Assembly (NCBI GenBank): GCA_963576725.1
Contig: OY755244.1
Coordinates: 82,517,121-82,581,120, forward strand
Reading direction: 5' to 3'
DNA from: Azorinus chamasolen
Taxonomy: Eukaryota > Mollusca > Bivalvia > Cardiida > Solecurtidae
DNA: 64,000 nucleotides
The position numbers and the translations under genes are program-made. Position 1 is the stretch's first letter. Each line of letters starts with the position of its first letter. A model generated the notes under the pieces. That model saw nothing but the letters and a program-made list of their open reading frames with translations. It ran no database searches and was not told the origin of the DNA. This document shows, in pieces, positions 33,428-45,349 of this stretch.

Positions 33428-33669
33428 CCCTTCGCTTGCTAATCGCGTAAATATACCTACCTGTAAATAGTGAAGACCCAGATGAGACAGCTTCTGCAGG
33501 AGCTGTCTCATCAGGGTCTGCACTATTTACAAGTTGATTGTGCAACCAGTGCACTCCACAGCAGTGATTGCACAGTGAAATACGTGTACACAGTGAAGAC
33601 ATATGTAATTATACAACAGGGCATGGGTAAAGAAGGAGAACTGTATTTTAAAATTCAGCAAGCGAAGGG
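33428..33669. mobile_element. TTAACCC-type MITE, 'CCCTTCGCTTGCT' subfamily, complete
   Basis: CCCTTCGCTTGCT at the left and its exact complement AGCAAGCGAAGGG at the right, with TTAA on both sides (33424-33427 and 33670-33673). The central hairpin (33475-33530) pairs AGACCCAGATGAGACAGCTT with its complement around CTGCAGGAG. Confidence 0.85.
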
Positions 33670-33737
33670 TTAAAGATGAGATGATTAATTAACATGTCTC
33701 ATGTTATCAAAGCAAGTGACCAAGATTATTTTGTTAA

Positions 33738-33935
33738 CCCTTTCCCTCGTATGAACAGTTGTTCACACTTTTGCAAACAAAGTGGCCCCAGATCAAATGG
33801 CCCCTGTAGAAGCTGTCTGATCGGAGTCTGCTCTGTTTGCTTATATAGATGTAATTATGTAGTATTTTTTTCTAGGCCAAATATTCCTTTAAAAATCTTA
33901 CCTTTTAAAATGAAGATAATGAATATTCATGAAGT
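33738..33935. mobile_element. TTAACCC-family MITE
   Basis: TTAA (33734-33737) then CCCTTTCCCTCGTATGAAC; core near 33788-33830. The right end (AATGAATATTCATGAAG) is cut by the next element. Confidence 0.65.
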
Positions 33936-33939
33936 TATT

Positions 33940-35647
33940 ATACCCCCCTTTTGAAAAAATGGGGGTATATTGCTTTGCACATGTCGGTCGGTAGGTCGGT
34001 CGGTCGGTCGGTCTGTCTGTCTGTCGGTCGGTCGGTAGATCGATGGTTTCCGAACGATAACTAATAAACGACTTGGCCTAGAATCTTCAAACTTGCTGTG
34101 GTGGTTGGTCATGACAAGTAGATGACCCCTATTGTTTTTTAGGTCACTAGGTCAAAGGTCAAGGTCACCATGACCTAAAATGGTGAAATAGTTTCCGATC
34201 AATAACTGCTCAAGGGTTTGGCATGGGATCTTCAAACTTGCTGTGGTGGTTGGTCATGACCACTACATGACCCCTATTGATTTTGAGGTCACTAGGTCAA
34301 AGGTCAAGGTCACCATGACCTTAAATGGTTAAATGGTTTCCGATCAATAACTGCTCAAGGGTTCAGCTTAGAATCTTCAAACTTGCTGTGGCAGTTGGTC
34401 ATGACCACTGGATGACCCCTATTGATTTTGAGGTCACTAGGTCAAAGGTCAAGGTCACCATGACCTTAACTGGTAAAATGGTTTCTGATCAATAACTGCT
34501 CAAGGGTTTGGCTTAGGATCTTCAAATTTGCTTAGGTGGTTGGTCATGACAACTAGATTAGTCCTATAGTTTTTTAGGTCACTAGGTCAAAGGTCAAGGT
34601 CACCATGACCTTAAAGGGTGAAATGGTTTGCGATCGATAACTGCTCAAGGGTTTGGCCTAGGATCTTCAAATTTGCTGTGGTGGTTGGTAATGACCACTA
34701 GATGACCCCTATTGCTTTTTAGGTCACTAGGTCAAAGGTCAAGGTCACAATGCTCTTAAATGGTCAAATGGTTTCCGATCAATAACTGCTCAAGGGTTTG
34801 GCTTAGAATCTTCAAACTTGCTGCTGTAGTTGGTCATGACAACTAGATGGCCCCTATTGTATTTGAGGTCACTAGGTCAAAGGTCAAGGTCACCATGACC
34901 TTAACTTGTAAAATGGTTTCTGATCAATAACTGCTCAAGAGTTTGGCTTAGGATCTTCAAATTTGCTTAGGTGGTTGGTCATGACAACTAGATGAGCCCT
35001 ATTGTTTTTTAGGGCACTAGGTCAAAGGTCAAGGTCACCATGACCTTAACTGGTGAAATGGTTTGCGATCAATAACTGCTCAAGGGTTTGGCTTAGGATC
35101 TTCAAACTTGCTGTGGTGGTTGGTTGTGACCCCTTGATGACACCTAAAGTTGTTGAGGTCACTAGGTCAAAGGTCAAGGTCACCATGACCTTAACTGGTG
35201 AAATGGTTTGCGATTAATAACTGCTCAAGGGTTTGGCTTAGGATCTTCAAACTTGCTGAGGTGGTTGGTCATGACAACTAGATGACCCCTATTGATTTTG
35301 AGGTCACTAGGTTAAAGATCAAGGTCATCATGACCTTAACTGATGAAATGGTTTCCAATTAATAACTGCTCAATGGTTTGGTTCGGGATCTTCAAACTTG
35401 CTGTGGTAGTTGGTTGTGACCACTTGATGACCCTTAAAGTTGTTGAGGTCACTAGGTCAAAGGTCAAGGTCACCATGACCTTAATATATGAAATGTTTTC
35501 AGATCAATAAATGATCAGTGGTTTGGCTTAGGATATTCAAAGTTGCTGTGGTGATTAGTCATGATCGCTAGATGACCTCTATAGTTGAGGTCACTAGATC
35601 AAAGGTCAGGGGGTCGGGGGGTATACATGTTTTACAAACATCTCTTG
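33940..35647 (+). repeat. 'TATACCCCCC' element with ten exact 145-bp units
   Basis: The head TTATACCCCCCTTTT / AAAATGGGGGTATA is at 33940-33967, then a (GGTC)n lead-in. Ten body units follow in strict 145-bp register (AGGTCACCATGACCT at 34162, 34307, 34452, 34597, 34887, 35032, 35177 and 35467; AGGTCATCATGACCT at 35322; decayed at 34742). The 3' end is the hairpin TGTTTTACAAACA and CTTG at 35644-35647. Confidence 0.9.
34141..34176. promoter_or_regulatory. Composite nuclear-receptor half-site cluster
   Basis: Five AGGTCA half-sites in 36 bp: direct repeats spaced 2, 1 and 0, then an inverted pair spaced 3 (CCA). The cluster recurs in most units of the 145-bp array. Sequence match is exact; receptor binding is inference. 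Confidence 0.4.
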
Positions 35648-36544
35648 TTGGTTCATGCATAAATGTTCACTTGGGAAAGAGTGGAAGTAACCATGGTTCA
35701 ATTTTACCATAGTTTATTACCTCATGGTAAAATGATATTTGTAAGAGTCCTTCACAGGATATATACTAACAATGCATGACAACTATAGCACTGGAAGTTT
35801 TAAAAGATGAATGATGTTGCCTTGCCTGTACTCATTTATTAAGATCACCTTTATCTGCAATGTTCAAATGTTAACTCCACCTCAACAGGTGGTAAGTTGC
35901 AAATTAGTTTTCAAATTACAATCTACACTTTCAGCATGTACAGGCCAAACAGAGAGGTAAATACTTGTATGGTACATGTATTGGGAAAAAGGAATAGTAT
36001 GTGATACCATTTGTGAGTAGTTTTCATGTTAGATTGTTAATGTATGAGATTTTACCAGTCTTTTGTTCTGGTGACAAAGTATGTTTCATATGATTATAAA
36101 AATAACTACATGTATTTTTATTAGGTTTATTTTATGTTTGTTGATGATCAATTTACTGACAGAGTATATCCATGACAACACTTGTAAATAGCTCAATTGT
36201 TTTAGAGTAACTTGAGCACAGATTGGTTTGTTTATTAACCAGGTTTTCAACTACATGTAGTTAAAACCTGGATTTTAGATTGGCAAATGTGGTGGTTTGG
36301 GCAGCCGGCAAGCTAGGGTTTGTATCGGGGATGGTCATGGTTCTGGGTCTTACCTAAGATATAGAATCTGTTTAGGTACAAGACATATTGTGTCCAAAGT
36401 TGCTGTACATATAACATGCATCACAATAAAGAATTTGTATCAAGATGAATACATTTAGTTATGAAAGACATATTGGAACCAAATTTGGGGGACTGATAGA
36501 TTGCTTCAAAACAATGCATGGTATTGCCTAGGGGTACGCTTTAA
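35648..36544. other. Gene-free stretch
   Basis: Mostly unrecognised AT-rich DNA. A near-perfect 33-bp palindrome lies at 36239-36271 (CCAGGTTTT..., centre CATG). Confidence 0.45.
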
Positions 36545-36790
36545 CCCTTTACTCCATGAATATTCTTGTGAGAAATAATGGCATCATGAATATTGATTTG
36601 GTTATATTTTTATAAGGCACATGAACACAGAAATATTTGGCCACGGCAAAAACTATAGAATCAGAACTACATTGTATATAATTCCATAAGTAAACAGAGT
36701 AGACCCTGATAAGAGGGTTTCTACAGGAGTTGTCCGATCTGGGTCTGCTCTGTTTGCAAGGCATTCAAAGACATTTATATGATGTACAGT
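36545..36790. mobile_element. TTAACCC-family MITE
   Basis: TTAA (36541-36544) then CCCTTTACTCCATGAATATT; AAAACTATAGAATCAGAAC; core near 36705-36750. The right end is decayed. Confidence 0.7.
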
Positions 36791-36853
36791 TTCTGTATTG
36801 GCCAAACAGTGTGTATTCATATACCATTGTAAAACTTCAGCACTCATACATTA

Positions 36854-37081
36854 GATATTCATGATGTCAGCTAATACACTAGATATTAGATATTCATGAT
36901 GTCAGCTAATACACTAGATATTAGATATTCATGATGTCAGCTAATACACTAGATATTAGATATTCATGATGTCAGCTAATACACTATATATTAGATATTC
37001 ATGATGTCAGCTAATACACTATATATTAGATATTCATGATGTCAGCTAATACACTATATATTAGATATTCATGATGTTAGC
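36854..37081. repeat. 35-bp tandem repeat, 6.5 copies
   Basis: GATATTCATGATGTCAGC starts at 36854, 36889, 36924, 36959, 36994 and 37029, with a partial at 37064. The unit matches the TTAACCC element's subterminal 'ATTCATGATGTCATTATTTC' region. Confidence 0.9.
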
Positions 37082-37381
37082 TTTTCTTACATAAACATTC
37101 ATGAGGTAAAACTTTCACCCACAGTACTCATATTTCACCCACAGTACTCATGTACTCATATTTTCGGAAACCATAATCAGTGTCAAAGTAGTTTGGATCC
37201 TGATGTTACTAAGTGTCTCATCTAGATCCAGATTGTTTGCAATGGTTTTCACAGATTGGGGATACTATAATGGCACATGAGCGCAGGACAATTTGGCCAT
37301 GACAGAAACTGTAGAATGAAATTTATATTAATTCCTGATGAGGGTCTACTATGTCTGCAAAGGCATTACAAGTGTATAGAG

Positions 37382-37540
37382 TAAAGGATTAAGATAGGCT
37401 AAGATGGGTTGTTGAAAACCTCGTTACAAGAGTAAAGGATTAAGATAGGCTAAGATGGGTTGTTGAAAACCTCGTTACATGTGTATAGAGTAAAGGATTA
37501 AGATAGGCTAAGATGGGTTGTTGAAAACCTGGTTACATGT
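37382..37540. repeat. 51/58-bp tandem repeat, 3 copies
   Basis: TAAAGGATTAAGATAGGC at 37382, 37433 and 37491. The unit begins with the right-end sequence of a TTAACCC element (GAGTAAAGGATTAA). Confidence 0.85.
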
Positions 37541-38110
37541 TTTTTGTTAGGTATGCTTGACAATTATGAAAGCTGATATCAGGCAGTGTTTTTGCACTTG
37601 TTATTTACCTTTAGCCTGCTGGTGGCAAATTCATGATTATTTTTGCAAACAGTCTTTACCCAATGATACCTCAAGTAACTGTGCGTCTAATCATCATCCA
37701 AATTGTTTGACCTCATTTTGTTTTTGAAAAGAAATGCAAGATAAACCAATTTTTAAATATTATGGAGACAGCATTTTCTACTTGCTAAAATTTATTCAGA
37801 TGTCTAATGTGTATTTATTAATGGTTTATGCACGAGTATGTCTGTATAATTTGTATGCTTGACAATTAAGAAACATGACATTAGACAGTGCTTTTGCACA
37901 TTTAATTTATCACATGCGAATCTTATGCACGGGTAAATATACTTTATTTCATAATTATGTTTCTGATGTTTTTCATTACTTTTTTCCTGAACTGTGATAA
38001 GTTATTTGATAAATGTTTGTTTGCAGATAATTCATTTTTTATTTTCTTTGATTTTGGATTTTGATCAATTACCAATTTGTATTCTAGTTCAGTTAAGAAT
38101 GGTTTAAGTC
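37541..38110. other. Gene-free stretch
   Basis: One weak duplication (TGCTTGACAATTA near 37554 and 37858) separated by 300 bp; otherwise nothing recognised. Confidence 0.4.
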
Positions 38111-38142
38111 TTTACTCCATAATCCACCTTTCAAGCCTTTGC

Positions 38143-38566
38143 AGAGTAAACCCTAGTGAGACAACTAGAGGAGCAGTCTGATCTGGGTCTGCTGCAGAGT
38201 AAACCCTAGTGAGACAACTAGAGGAGCAGTCTGATCAGGGTCTGCTGCAGAGTAAACCCTAGTGAGACAACTAGAGGAGCAGTCTGATCTGGGTCTGCTG
38301 CAGAGTAAACCCTAGTGAGACAACTAGAGGAGCAGTCTGATCTGGGTCTGCTGCAGAGTAAACCCTAGTGAGACAACTAGAGGAGCAGTCTGATCTGGGT
38401 CTGCTGCAGAGTAAACCCTAGTGAGACAACTAGAGGAGCAGTCTGATCTGGGTCTGCTGCAGAGTAAACCCTAGTGAGACAACTAGAGGAGCAGTCTGAT
38501 CTGGGTCTGCTGCAGAGTAAACCCTAGTGAGACAACTAGAGGAGCAGTCTGATCTGGGTCTGCTCT
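38143..38566. repeat. 53-bp minisatellite, 8 copies, from the MITE hairpin core
   Basis: AGAGTAAACCCTAGTGAGAC recurs at exactly 53 bp from 38143. The unit is the whole central hairpin of a TTAACCC MITE (left arm, loop 'ACTAGAGGAGC', right arm 'GTCTGATCTGGGTCTGCT'). Flanks (38110-38142 and 38567-38640) are the outer parts of the same element. Confidence 0.95.
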
Positions 38567-38648
38567 GTTTGCTTATGATATAAGATAGGATTCTACAGTT
38601 TCTGCCATGGAAAACAAATCATGTTTCCATGTGCTATTATAACAATTA

Positions 38649-39109
38649 TTATTATACTGCAAAGTAAAATCCTCACTTCTGATTGGTTAACTAGCCGTGT
38701 ACATGAGTCCATGTACCCTGTGAGCTGACAGGGTACATAGAAATTCCCCATGGCAGGCCCCACATATTATGGTCAGAAACCAAAAGACCGACTTCTCGAC
38801 TCGGCTAAACAATAGCAAAATTCATAATAGACAACTATTGATACGTAAAGAAAACAATGCAGAAATGAATTAAAAAACACCATTGTTTGAAATGACCAAT
38901 AAAATAGTTTTTAGAGGAGTTATTATATCGTCCAGCCATCTATAATAACACGAACGCCGATGAAATACAATACACAACACTTCGGATACCTTCGGGTAGA
39001 AATAAATGTATTGGGGCGCTTTTAGGGGAATTAGCGTGTTTAGTGATTCAACATGCAAAAAATGGATTTATATAAATTATCCGAACCGTAAAACTTTGCA
39101 GTATAATAA
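38649..39109. mobile_element. 461-bp MITE with perfect 17-bp TIRs
   Basis: TTATTATACTGCAAAGT at 38649-38665 and its exact complement at 39093-39109. Inside is a short hairpin CATGTACCCTG / CAGGGTACAT near 38710-38740. No transposase. Confidence 0.75.
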
Positions 39110-39114
39110 ATTCG

Positions 39115-39252
39115 TTATACAGTTCTTTCCCAGGGTACATGACGATTTATTCCCGGCTGGTAAAATCATGTAACCCTCGCCTAACGGCTCGGGCAACATG
39201 ATTTTCCTCAGCCGGGAATAAATCGTCATGTACCCTGGGAAAGAACTGTATA
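39115..39252. mobile_element. Fold-back element: 57-bp-arm palindrome
   Basis: Arms 39115-39171 and 39195-39252 are complementary apart from a small internal mismatch/indel ('GGTAAAA' versus 'GAGGAAAA'), separated by about 23 nt. The arms contain CAGGGTACATG, also seen in the neighbouring MITE. Confidence 0.9.
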
Positions 39253-40191
39253 ACTAATAATCTAATCAGTAGTCATGGTGTCATTATTTCTCACATGAAT
39301 TTTCATGGAGTAAAGGCTTATGGTTCAATGATGTTATTTCTTTTTACAAATAAGGGTAACAGAGGGAAAGATGTTGGATATGAAATGAAATATCTGATTT
39401 CAGATAAAAATGTCAGATTCATTATTATAATCGTCATGACTACATGTTATATTGTTTTGCTGTTTTTGGATTTGGTTGAGGGCTTACTGTTGTGTATATT
39501 TAGCTGACATGGTTATTTTTCATGAGGTTGAAAATTGAAACCCATGCCCTGCTGTAAAAATTTGTCTACAATTTATCGGAAATGACATCAACATCATCCT
39601 TATTCATGGGATAAAATTTGAATAGGTCGGTTAATTTGAATAGGATCGCTCGGTTAATTTGAAATAGGATCTGTTAATTTAGCATCAGATTATAGACTGC
39701 AGACGACATTTTGAAAAATTAATTTATTTGTGGTTTTTGTAGTGTCCCAGGTCCCGCGTACCTAGTTTGAAGAAGTTTTAATATTGTTCTTATTTTAAAC
39801 ATAACACTTTCATAATTGTTACAGAGAATGCCTAACATCTGACCAAAAGTATAAAAAAACGATAAAACTTGCAGAAGTGCATTAGTTTTGTAAAAATCGG
39901 CATTGTTCATAACTTTCCGCACGTACCTAGTCTATAGAACATACATGTGTGTGTATTTTGAATTTATTTTGATGATGATAATACATTCAACCAAAAGTGA
40001 TGTACAATCATTGCACATAGTATTTAAATAGACAAGTTAACAGTTTTGTAAATGTAAAGCTAGCTGCTTATAGTTAACCATCTATAATATATCTGTCACA
40101 TGGCAGCATATATTGTTAACAGAGTGTGGGGTTGAAGTTTTCTAACTTTAATGTTCCATTTTTCATTGAATTTCTACCAAAACAGTCCTAA
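39253..40191. other. MITE end fragment, otherwise unrecognised
   Basis: 39262-39312 is a right-end fragment of the TTAACCC family (CACATGAATTTTCATGGAG). The rest has no recognisable gene; the 67-codon minus ORF at 39719 has no known domain. Confidence 0.45.
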
Positions 40192-40376
40192 CCCTTTACT
40201 CCATAACTACGCCTTTCTATGTTTTTGCAAACAGAGTAGACCTATATCGGAGGGCTTTTGTAGGAAGTGTCTGATCAGGGTCTGCTCTGTTTGCTTATGA
40301 AATAATGTAGATATATTCTACACTTTCTGCCATGACCATAGACTCCTATGAACATGAATATTCATGAGGTAAAGGG
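40192..40376. mobile_element. TTAACCC-family MITE, complete
   Basis: CCCTTTACTCCATAACTACG at the left (flank CTAA); right end GAGGTAAAGGG then TTAA (40377-40380). Core near 40240-40285. Confidence 0.75.
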
Positions 40377-41182
40377 TTAAACACACTTTGACCACTCTTT
40401 GCCTGTTTGAAAATGAAGTAAAGTTGGTCTGCAGTTTCCCAAATAGAAAGTTGGTCTATATCAGAGCAACAGATAAAGGTGCGTACTCCGATACTAAAAT
40501 CGTCATTTCTCCAACAAACCCTTTGTTGTGACCACTCTTTAGAATCGTCTCGAAGGGTTTGGTTTAGAAATAAAGGAGTTATTCTTGAAAATGCTTTGAT
40601 TTACACAAAACAGTTCCACTCCTGATGTTTGCCTCATCTGGATTCAAACTGTTTGCGAAGCTTTTCACGGGCTGGATGTAGTGTTTACGGGCTGGATGTA
40701 GTGTTTATTTCAGATTTTATTCATTACTTACTAGGCTTTGTGGAAAGGTTTATGTGTGCAATTTTATAGGCTAGATTCCCATAGTCACTTCAGAGTTATG
40801 ACCCTTGAATTTCCAAAAAGTACAGCATTTTAACTGTACAATCCTTTGATGTATATTTTTGTCTCTTAGACACTTTTGTTGAACAAAGTAAGAATCTCAA
40901 GATTTGAAAGTACTAGGTGTATATTTCATTTTCTTGTTGCTATTGTCTTTAATAATGTATTTCTAATCTAATTTATATAATGTGACAGTTTTGTATTAAA
41001 TGATTTTACACAGATACAAATTGCGGTTGACATATCATATCCTGTATTCTCTTGCCTGACCATTATTTTATTACAATGTTTGTTACTACTGTGATTTAGC
41101 AGAAAACTAGACATATTTTTTTGATTGTTAGAGCCACCATCATTAATTGTTTATTTAATTGTAGCTGTATTTTATCATTGCC
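40377..41182. other. Gene-free stretch
   Basis: A relic of the 'GGATTCAAACTGTTTGC' palindromic family near 40615-40660 and a short GGGCTGGATGTAGTGTTTA duplication near 40670-40705. No gene seen. Confidence 0.45.
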
Positions 41183-41186
41183 TTAA

Positions 41187-41668
41187 CCCTTTACTTGATA
41201 GAGATGCCTTTTGACCCCATTATGAACAGATCAGACCTAGATAAGACCTAGATCTGACTGCTCCTGAAGGAGCCATGGAATCATGATCTGCTCTGTTTGC
41301 TTATGAAGCTATATACAAGTAGACTTAATTTTACATTTTCTGCCATGGCCAAAACATCCAGTGTTCATAATTATACCGTTATAAAAAATCATCTAATAAA
41401 TATTGAGAATGTTGTTATTTCTTACATGAATATATATTCATCATGTAAAGAGGTCAACAATATTCCTTATTAACCCTTTACTACACCTTTACAAACACAG
41501 TACATCCGGATCGGACGACTCAGGGTCTGTTCTGTTTGCTTATGGTATAATATAGATCTATTTCTACAGCTTCTGCCAATGTCAAAATGCCCCGTGTCCA
41601 TATGCTAGTATAGAAAATAATCTTATGACATGAAGTCATAATCTCTTACATGAATATTCTTGGAGTAA
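41187..41668. mobile_element. Two adjacent TTAACCC-family MITEs
   Basis: The first has TTAA (41183-41186) then CCCTTTACTTGATAGAG, core near 41235-41300. The second has TTAA (41470-41473) then CCCTTTACTACACC, right end GAATATTCTTGGAGTAAA near 41665. Confidence 0.7.
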
Positions 41669-42240
41669 ATATAGCAGACATCAGTATACTATATTAACTC
41701 CCCCATTCTCCTCTTTCTACCAGTTTATACAGCTAAGTCAGTTGAAGAAGATTATAGTTGGAGAACTGCTGTTGATAGCTCCTCTTCAGGGCACAAGCTG
41801 GAACTCTCCATCAGGGAGAAGTTTAGTGGGATTCAGGGAGAAGTTTTGGTCCTGATTTTTGTATCTCCCTTTAATATTATGTTCTATATATTTAAATGTC
41901 TCCCTCAGCTCAAAACAGGGAGAAGTCAACAGGGTTGGGGAGACTTTTTCTCCCAAATCACCATCTATATTGAGCCCTGCTCTTATTGCCCTAAGTATTC
42001 GAACAGACAAACTTAGGCAAATAGTGCAGACCCAGAACAAACTGAGCCTGAAGAAACAGTTTGATCAGGAGTTGCGCTATTGCTACTACCGGTATGTCAG
42101 CTACTATGTCGGGCTTATTATCAAGATAGTGTTAAATTGATAAATTTAGTTTACAAAACAATAGAGAGGTGAGACTGGCTAAATAGTGCTAAAGAAACAG
42201 TTGTTTAAGTCAAAAAATAAAAACATGTAATTGCCATAAA
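41669..42240. other. Unrecognised stretch
   Basis: Contains several GGGAGAAG / TCTCCCT stretches (41790-41960) that could pair, suggesting a decayed element. Overlapping ORFs of 84 and 93 codons show no known domain. Confidence 0.35.
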
Positions 42241-42825
42241 ACAAATCATCCCGGTGGCTGGTTGGTCAGTCAGGCCTTAGATCGACATTGCAGAATTATC
42301 TCTCCTTGAACTTGAGTAATTTTTGTCATTTTGGCATGAAACATGTGTAGTTGGGTGTTGTGAACTCCTTCAATTTGAAAGTTACTGATTTTTTTAATGT
42401 ATTTTGCATACATAATAACCACAAATAGTAGATGTGCAAGATGCAATTGTCATGACTGTGTTAAAATTCAGCACCAGGCATTGCAGAAACATCTCCTCTG
42501 GAACTTTGAATGTTTCTTTGCAATCCAGGTTGCCGTGCAGGGATACATGTAGCCACCTGACCTAGTGATAGTCTTTCAACTGACCTGACTGTATTTGTTG
42601 TGAACGCCTAATTATTAGCCAAATATATAAATACTGTGGGGAAAGGTGTGGTAAACATTAGTTTAATACAATGAATATATAATGATTTATAATTAAAATG
42701 GGCAGATTATAATTTTAACTTACTGGGTATACATGAAAATGTGTCTTTGCAGGGTCAAAATGATCAGCCAAGGGCTTTAAAAATCCTTTCACTGACAACA
42801 GCTTTTGCATATATTATCCCTTTAC
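42241..42825. repeat. Body fragment of 'TATACCCCC' element, then unrecognised
   Basis: 'TTGTCATTTTGGCATGAAAC', 'TACATAATAACCACAAATAG' and 'GCAAGATGCAATTGTCATG' (to about 42580) match 10141-11588. Head and clean 3' end are missing. Confidence 0.5.
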
Positions 42826-42991
42826 TCCATACATACGCCTTTGCAAACAGAATAGACCTAAGTCAGAAAGATATGATTCTACAGTTTCTGCCATTGCCAA
42901 AAACTCCTTTCTTCGTATGTGATTGTAAAAATTAAACTTATGAATATTCATGATCATGATGTCATTTCTTACATGAACATTCATGGAGTAA
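42826..42991. mobile_element. TTAACCC-family MITE, core deleted
   Basis: CCCTTTACTCCATACATACG, then ATGATTCTACAGTTTCTGCC and TTACATGAACATTCATGGAG. The hairpin core is missing between 42870 and 42875. Confidence 0.6.
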
Positions 42992-43464
42992 AGGTTCAGG
43001 GAGTTAGTGGGGGATTTGTTTGGCACAAATAGTGTAAACAAAATCCGTAATGTGACAGCCAAAAGCAGATTCATGTGGTAGCTAAAGGCTGGAAAAAAAG
43101 CCAGTGCAGAAAGCATCCTTTTTCTGCATACTTTTTTCTTGGCATTAAACAGCCACCTGCCTGTAAAGACACGCATGTTTATCCATTAAATGGTTTCGTT
43201 TGAGGTGTTCTGCTATACTCTGGGTAACAGTATCAATTTAGTTACATGTATGTAACAAAGATGGAAGATCAAAGTTTCAATTTTGTTTACAATTTTATTA
43301 ACAGTCGAATGAATACTCTACTTTTTTTGTTCTGATCAGTTGAATCTCAGGGTTTTTATACTGGTCTTTTGAATCTCAAGTTTTGTTCCTATACCGGTAC
43401 TTACATTTATCATTGGTAGGTTAAGATGTAGTATTTTTGTACATTAATTTAGCTTTTAACCATT
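42992..43464. other. Gene-free stretch
   Basis: 43060-43170 resembles the interior of the 28526-type MITE (GCCAGTGCAGAAAGC...GCATTAAACAGCCACCTGCC). The rest is unrecognised. Confidence 0.4.
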
Positions 43465-43664
43465 GACAGTTTTTATCCCTCGCTGAAGGCTGTGGGATAT
43501 AGTTTTGGCGTTGTCCGTCCGTCCATGTGTGTGTGCATCTGTCCGTGTGTCCCTGAGTGATATCTCAGAAACGGTTTGGAGCTTTTCATTGAAACTTTGT
43601 GTAAATACCATAACAGAATGTGCCCCTTTGTTTGCCAAAACTGTAACGTTTTTGCATGTCTGGA
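43465..43664 (+). repeat. Hairpin-headed element fragment
   Basis: The head TATCCCTCGCTGAAGG...CTGTGGGATATAG is at 43474-43502, followed by GTCCGTCCGTCCATG and half a body unit ('GTGATATCTCAGAAACGG'). Confidence 0.55.
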
Positions 43665-44004
43665 GTAACCTTTTACCTGATGAATATTCATGTAAATAAA
43701 TAATGACATCATGAATATTTATTAAACACAGGATATATTATATTTTGCAAAGGTGTGAAACTCTTTTACTGATAAAGGCAAGTGTGTGTTTATCTGTGCA
43801 AACAGTTTGGATCCAGCATGGATAACTTTAAACTGTCAATGAATGATGATTAATGATATGATTTTTTCCTACGTACATATCCATGAGGCACTGAACGTAC
43901 ATATCCATGAGATATGATTGTTTCTTACGTACATATCCATGAGATATGATTGTTTCTTACGTACATATCCATGAGGCACTAACGTACATATCCATGAGGC
44001 ACTG
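43665..44004. repeat. MITE fragment and TACGTACATATCCATGAG tandem repeat
   Basis: 43670-43730 is a TTAACCC-family left end (TGATGAATATTCATGTAAA). 43868-44004 holds about five copies of ACGTACATATCCATGAGG/A with ATATGATTGTTTCTT or CACTGA spacers, again resembling a MITE subterminal region. Confidence 0.6.
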
Positions 44005-44121
44005 AATTAATTTTTCTTCAGCCTTTATCCAGATATGTTTTGCACGTTGAAATGATTTAATCACTTGTCTACCATTCTAATATACTTGCCATCATAGGAT
44101 CTGGGTGTCAATATTACATAA

Positions 44122-44330
44122 CCCTTTACTCCATGAATATTCAATATAATGACTTATGAACAGTAATTAACGGATGTTTTATATTGACCAGATATATATT
44201 ATTCCGTAAGTAAACAGAGGAGACCCTGATCAGACAGCTCCTACAGGAGGCGTCCAATCTGAAACTTCTGTGTTTGCAAAGGCGTTTAAAGGCATATACA
44301 TGTATATATACATGTTGTAAAGGATGGAGC
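44122..44330. mobile_element. TTAACCC-family MITE
   Basis: CCCTTTACTCCATGAATATT at the left; core AGACCCTGATCAGACAGCTC and its complement at about 44222-44275. The right end is decayed. Confidence 0.65.
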
Positions 44331-44424
44331 AGTTCTGACACCATGCAGGCTCCTGTGCTTGCCACCCATGGACCAGTGTTCTATACAACTGTGATAGATT
44401 TTGAGCTGCTCAGATAGAGCCTTT

Positions 44425-44650
44425 AGCTGATAAGTTATGTAAGATATAATTAGATCATGATCATTTATAACCTGAATTTTTATAATTGTATATGAACACA
44501 GGACTTTTTAGAAATTAGAATCAGATCTGTATATTCTATAAACAAACCATATTCTATAAACAAACCGAGCAGACCCTGATCAGACGTCTCCAATAGGGAC
44601 AGTCTCATATGAGTCTACTGTCTTTGCAAAGACATCTTTATAAACCAATG
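44425..44650. mobile_element. TTAACCC-family MITE, degenerate
   Basis: AGAATCAGATCTGTATATTC, a short CATATTCTATAAACAAAC duplication and core AGACCCTGATCAGACGTCTC (44570-44590). Confidence 0.5.
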
Positions 44651-44762
44651 AGTAACAATGTCAGTGTTTGGGTTTTTTGGTGCAAAATGTAAAATGTTGA
44701 ACAATTGCCTATTAACCCTGCTTATTGTGACTTGATGCGCATTCGCAAACAGCTTGGAACCA

Positions 44763-44922
44763 GATGAGATACCAAGATACTCTTTGTCTCTTAAGATGAG
44801 ACATCAAGATACTCTGTGTCTCATTAGATGAGATACCAAGATACTCTGTGTCTCATTAGATGAGATACCAAGATACTCTGTGTCTCATTAGATGAGATAT
44901 CAAGATACTCTGTGTCTCATCA
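44763..44922. repeat. 32-bp tandem repeat, 5 copies
   Basis: GATGAGATACCAAGATACTC starts at 44763, 44795, 44827, 44859 and 44891. The array sits in a copy of the second palindromic family (flanks ACAGCTTGGAACCA and GGATCCAAGCTGTGTG). Confidence 0.9.
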
Positions 44923-45349
44923 GGATCCAAGCTGTGTGACACTCAGTCAGTAGTTTATCAAAACTTTTAACAAATCAAAGCTACGTAAGTAAACATGGAC
45001 ACAGATCTCACTTTACAGCAACATTAACAACGAAACATTTGGCTGTGACAGAAACGTCAGAATTCGATCTATATTTTTCTATAAGCAAACAGAGCAGACT
45101 CTGTATCTGTAGATACCAAAAGTCATTTGTATAAGGCCAAAGGGATATACGGCCAAAGGGATAGGGCTAACTTATCGGTCTGATCATGCCAATGTGATCA
45201 GTTATGTTTTTCTGTATATTTGTAAGCATTATCATATGAATCTCACTCGTTTTCTTATTTACAGACATATGCTTGTGATATTCTAGTAGATTTGTATTAC
45301 ATATTATACATTATATTATCATGCCTCCTAATTTTTTTCGTCTGCTTAA

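Noticed and set aside
41786..42140. Overlapping ORFs on both strands (84 and 93 codons)
   Set aside because: Region consists of pairing GGGAGAAG/TCTCCCT stretches; no domain, no splice or promoter context.
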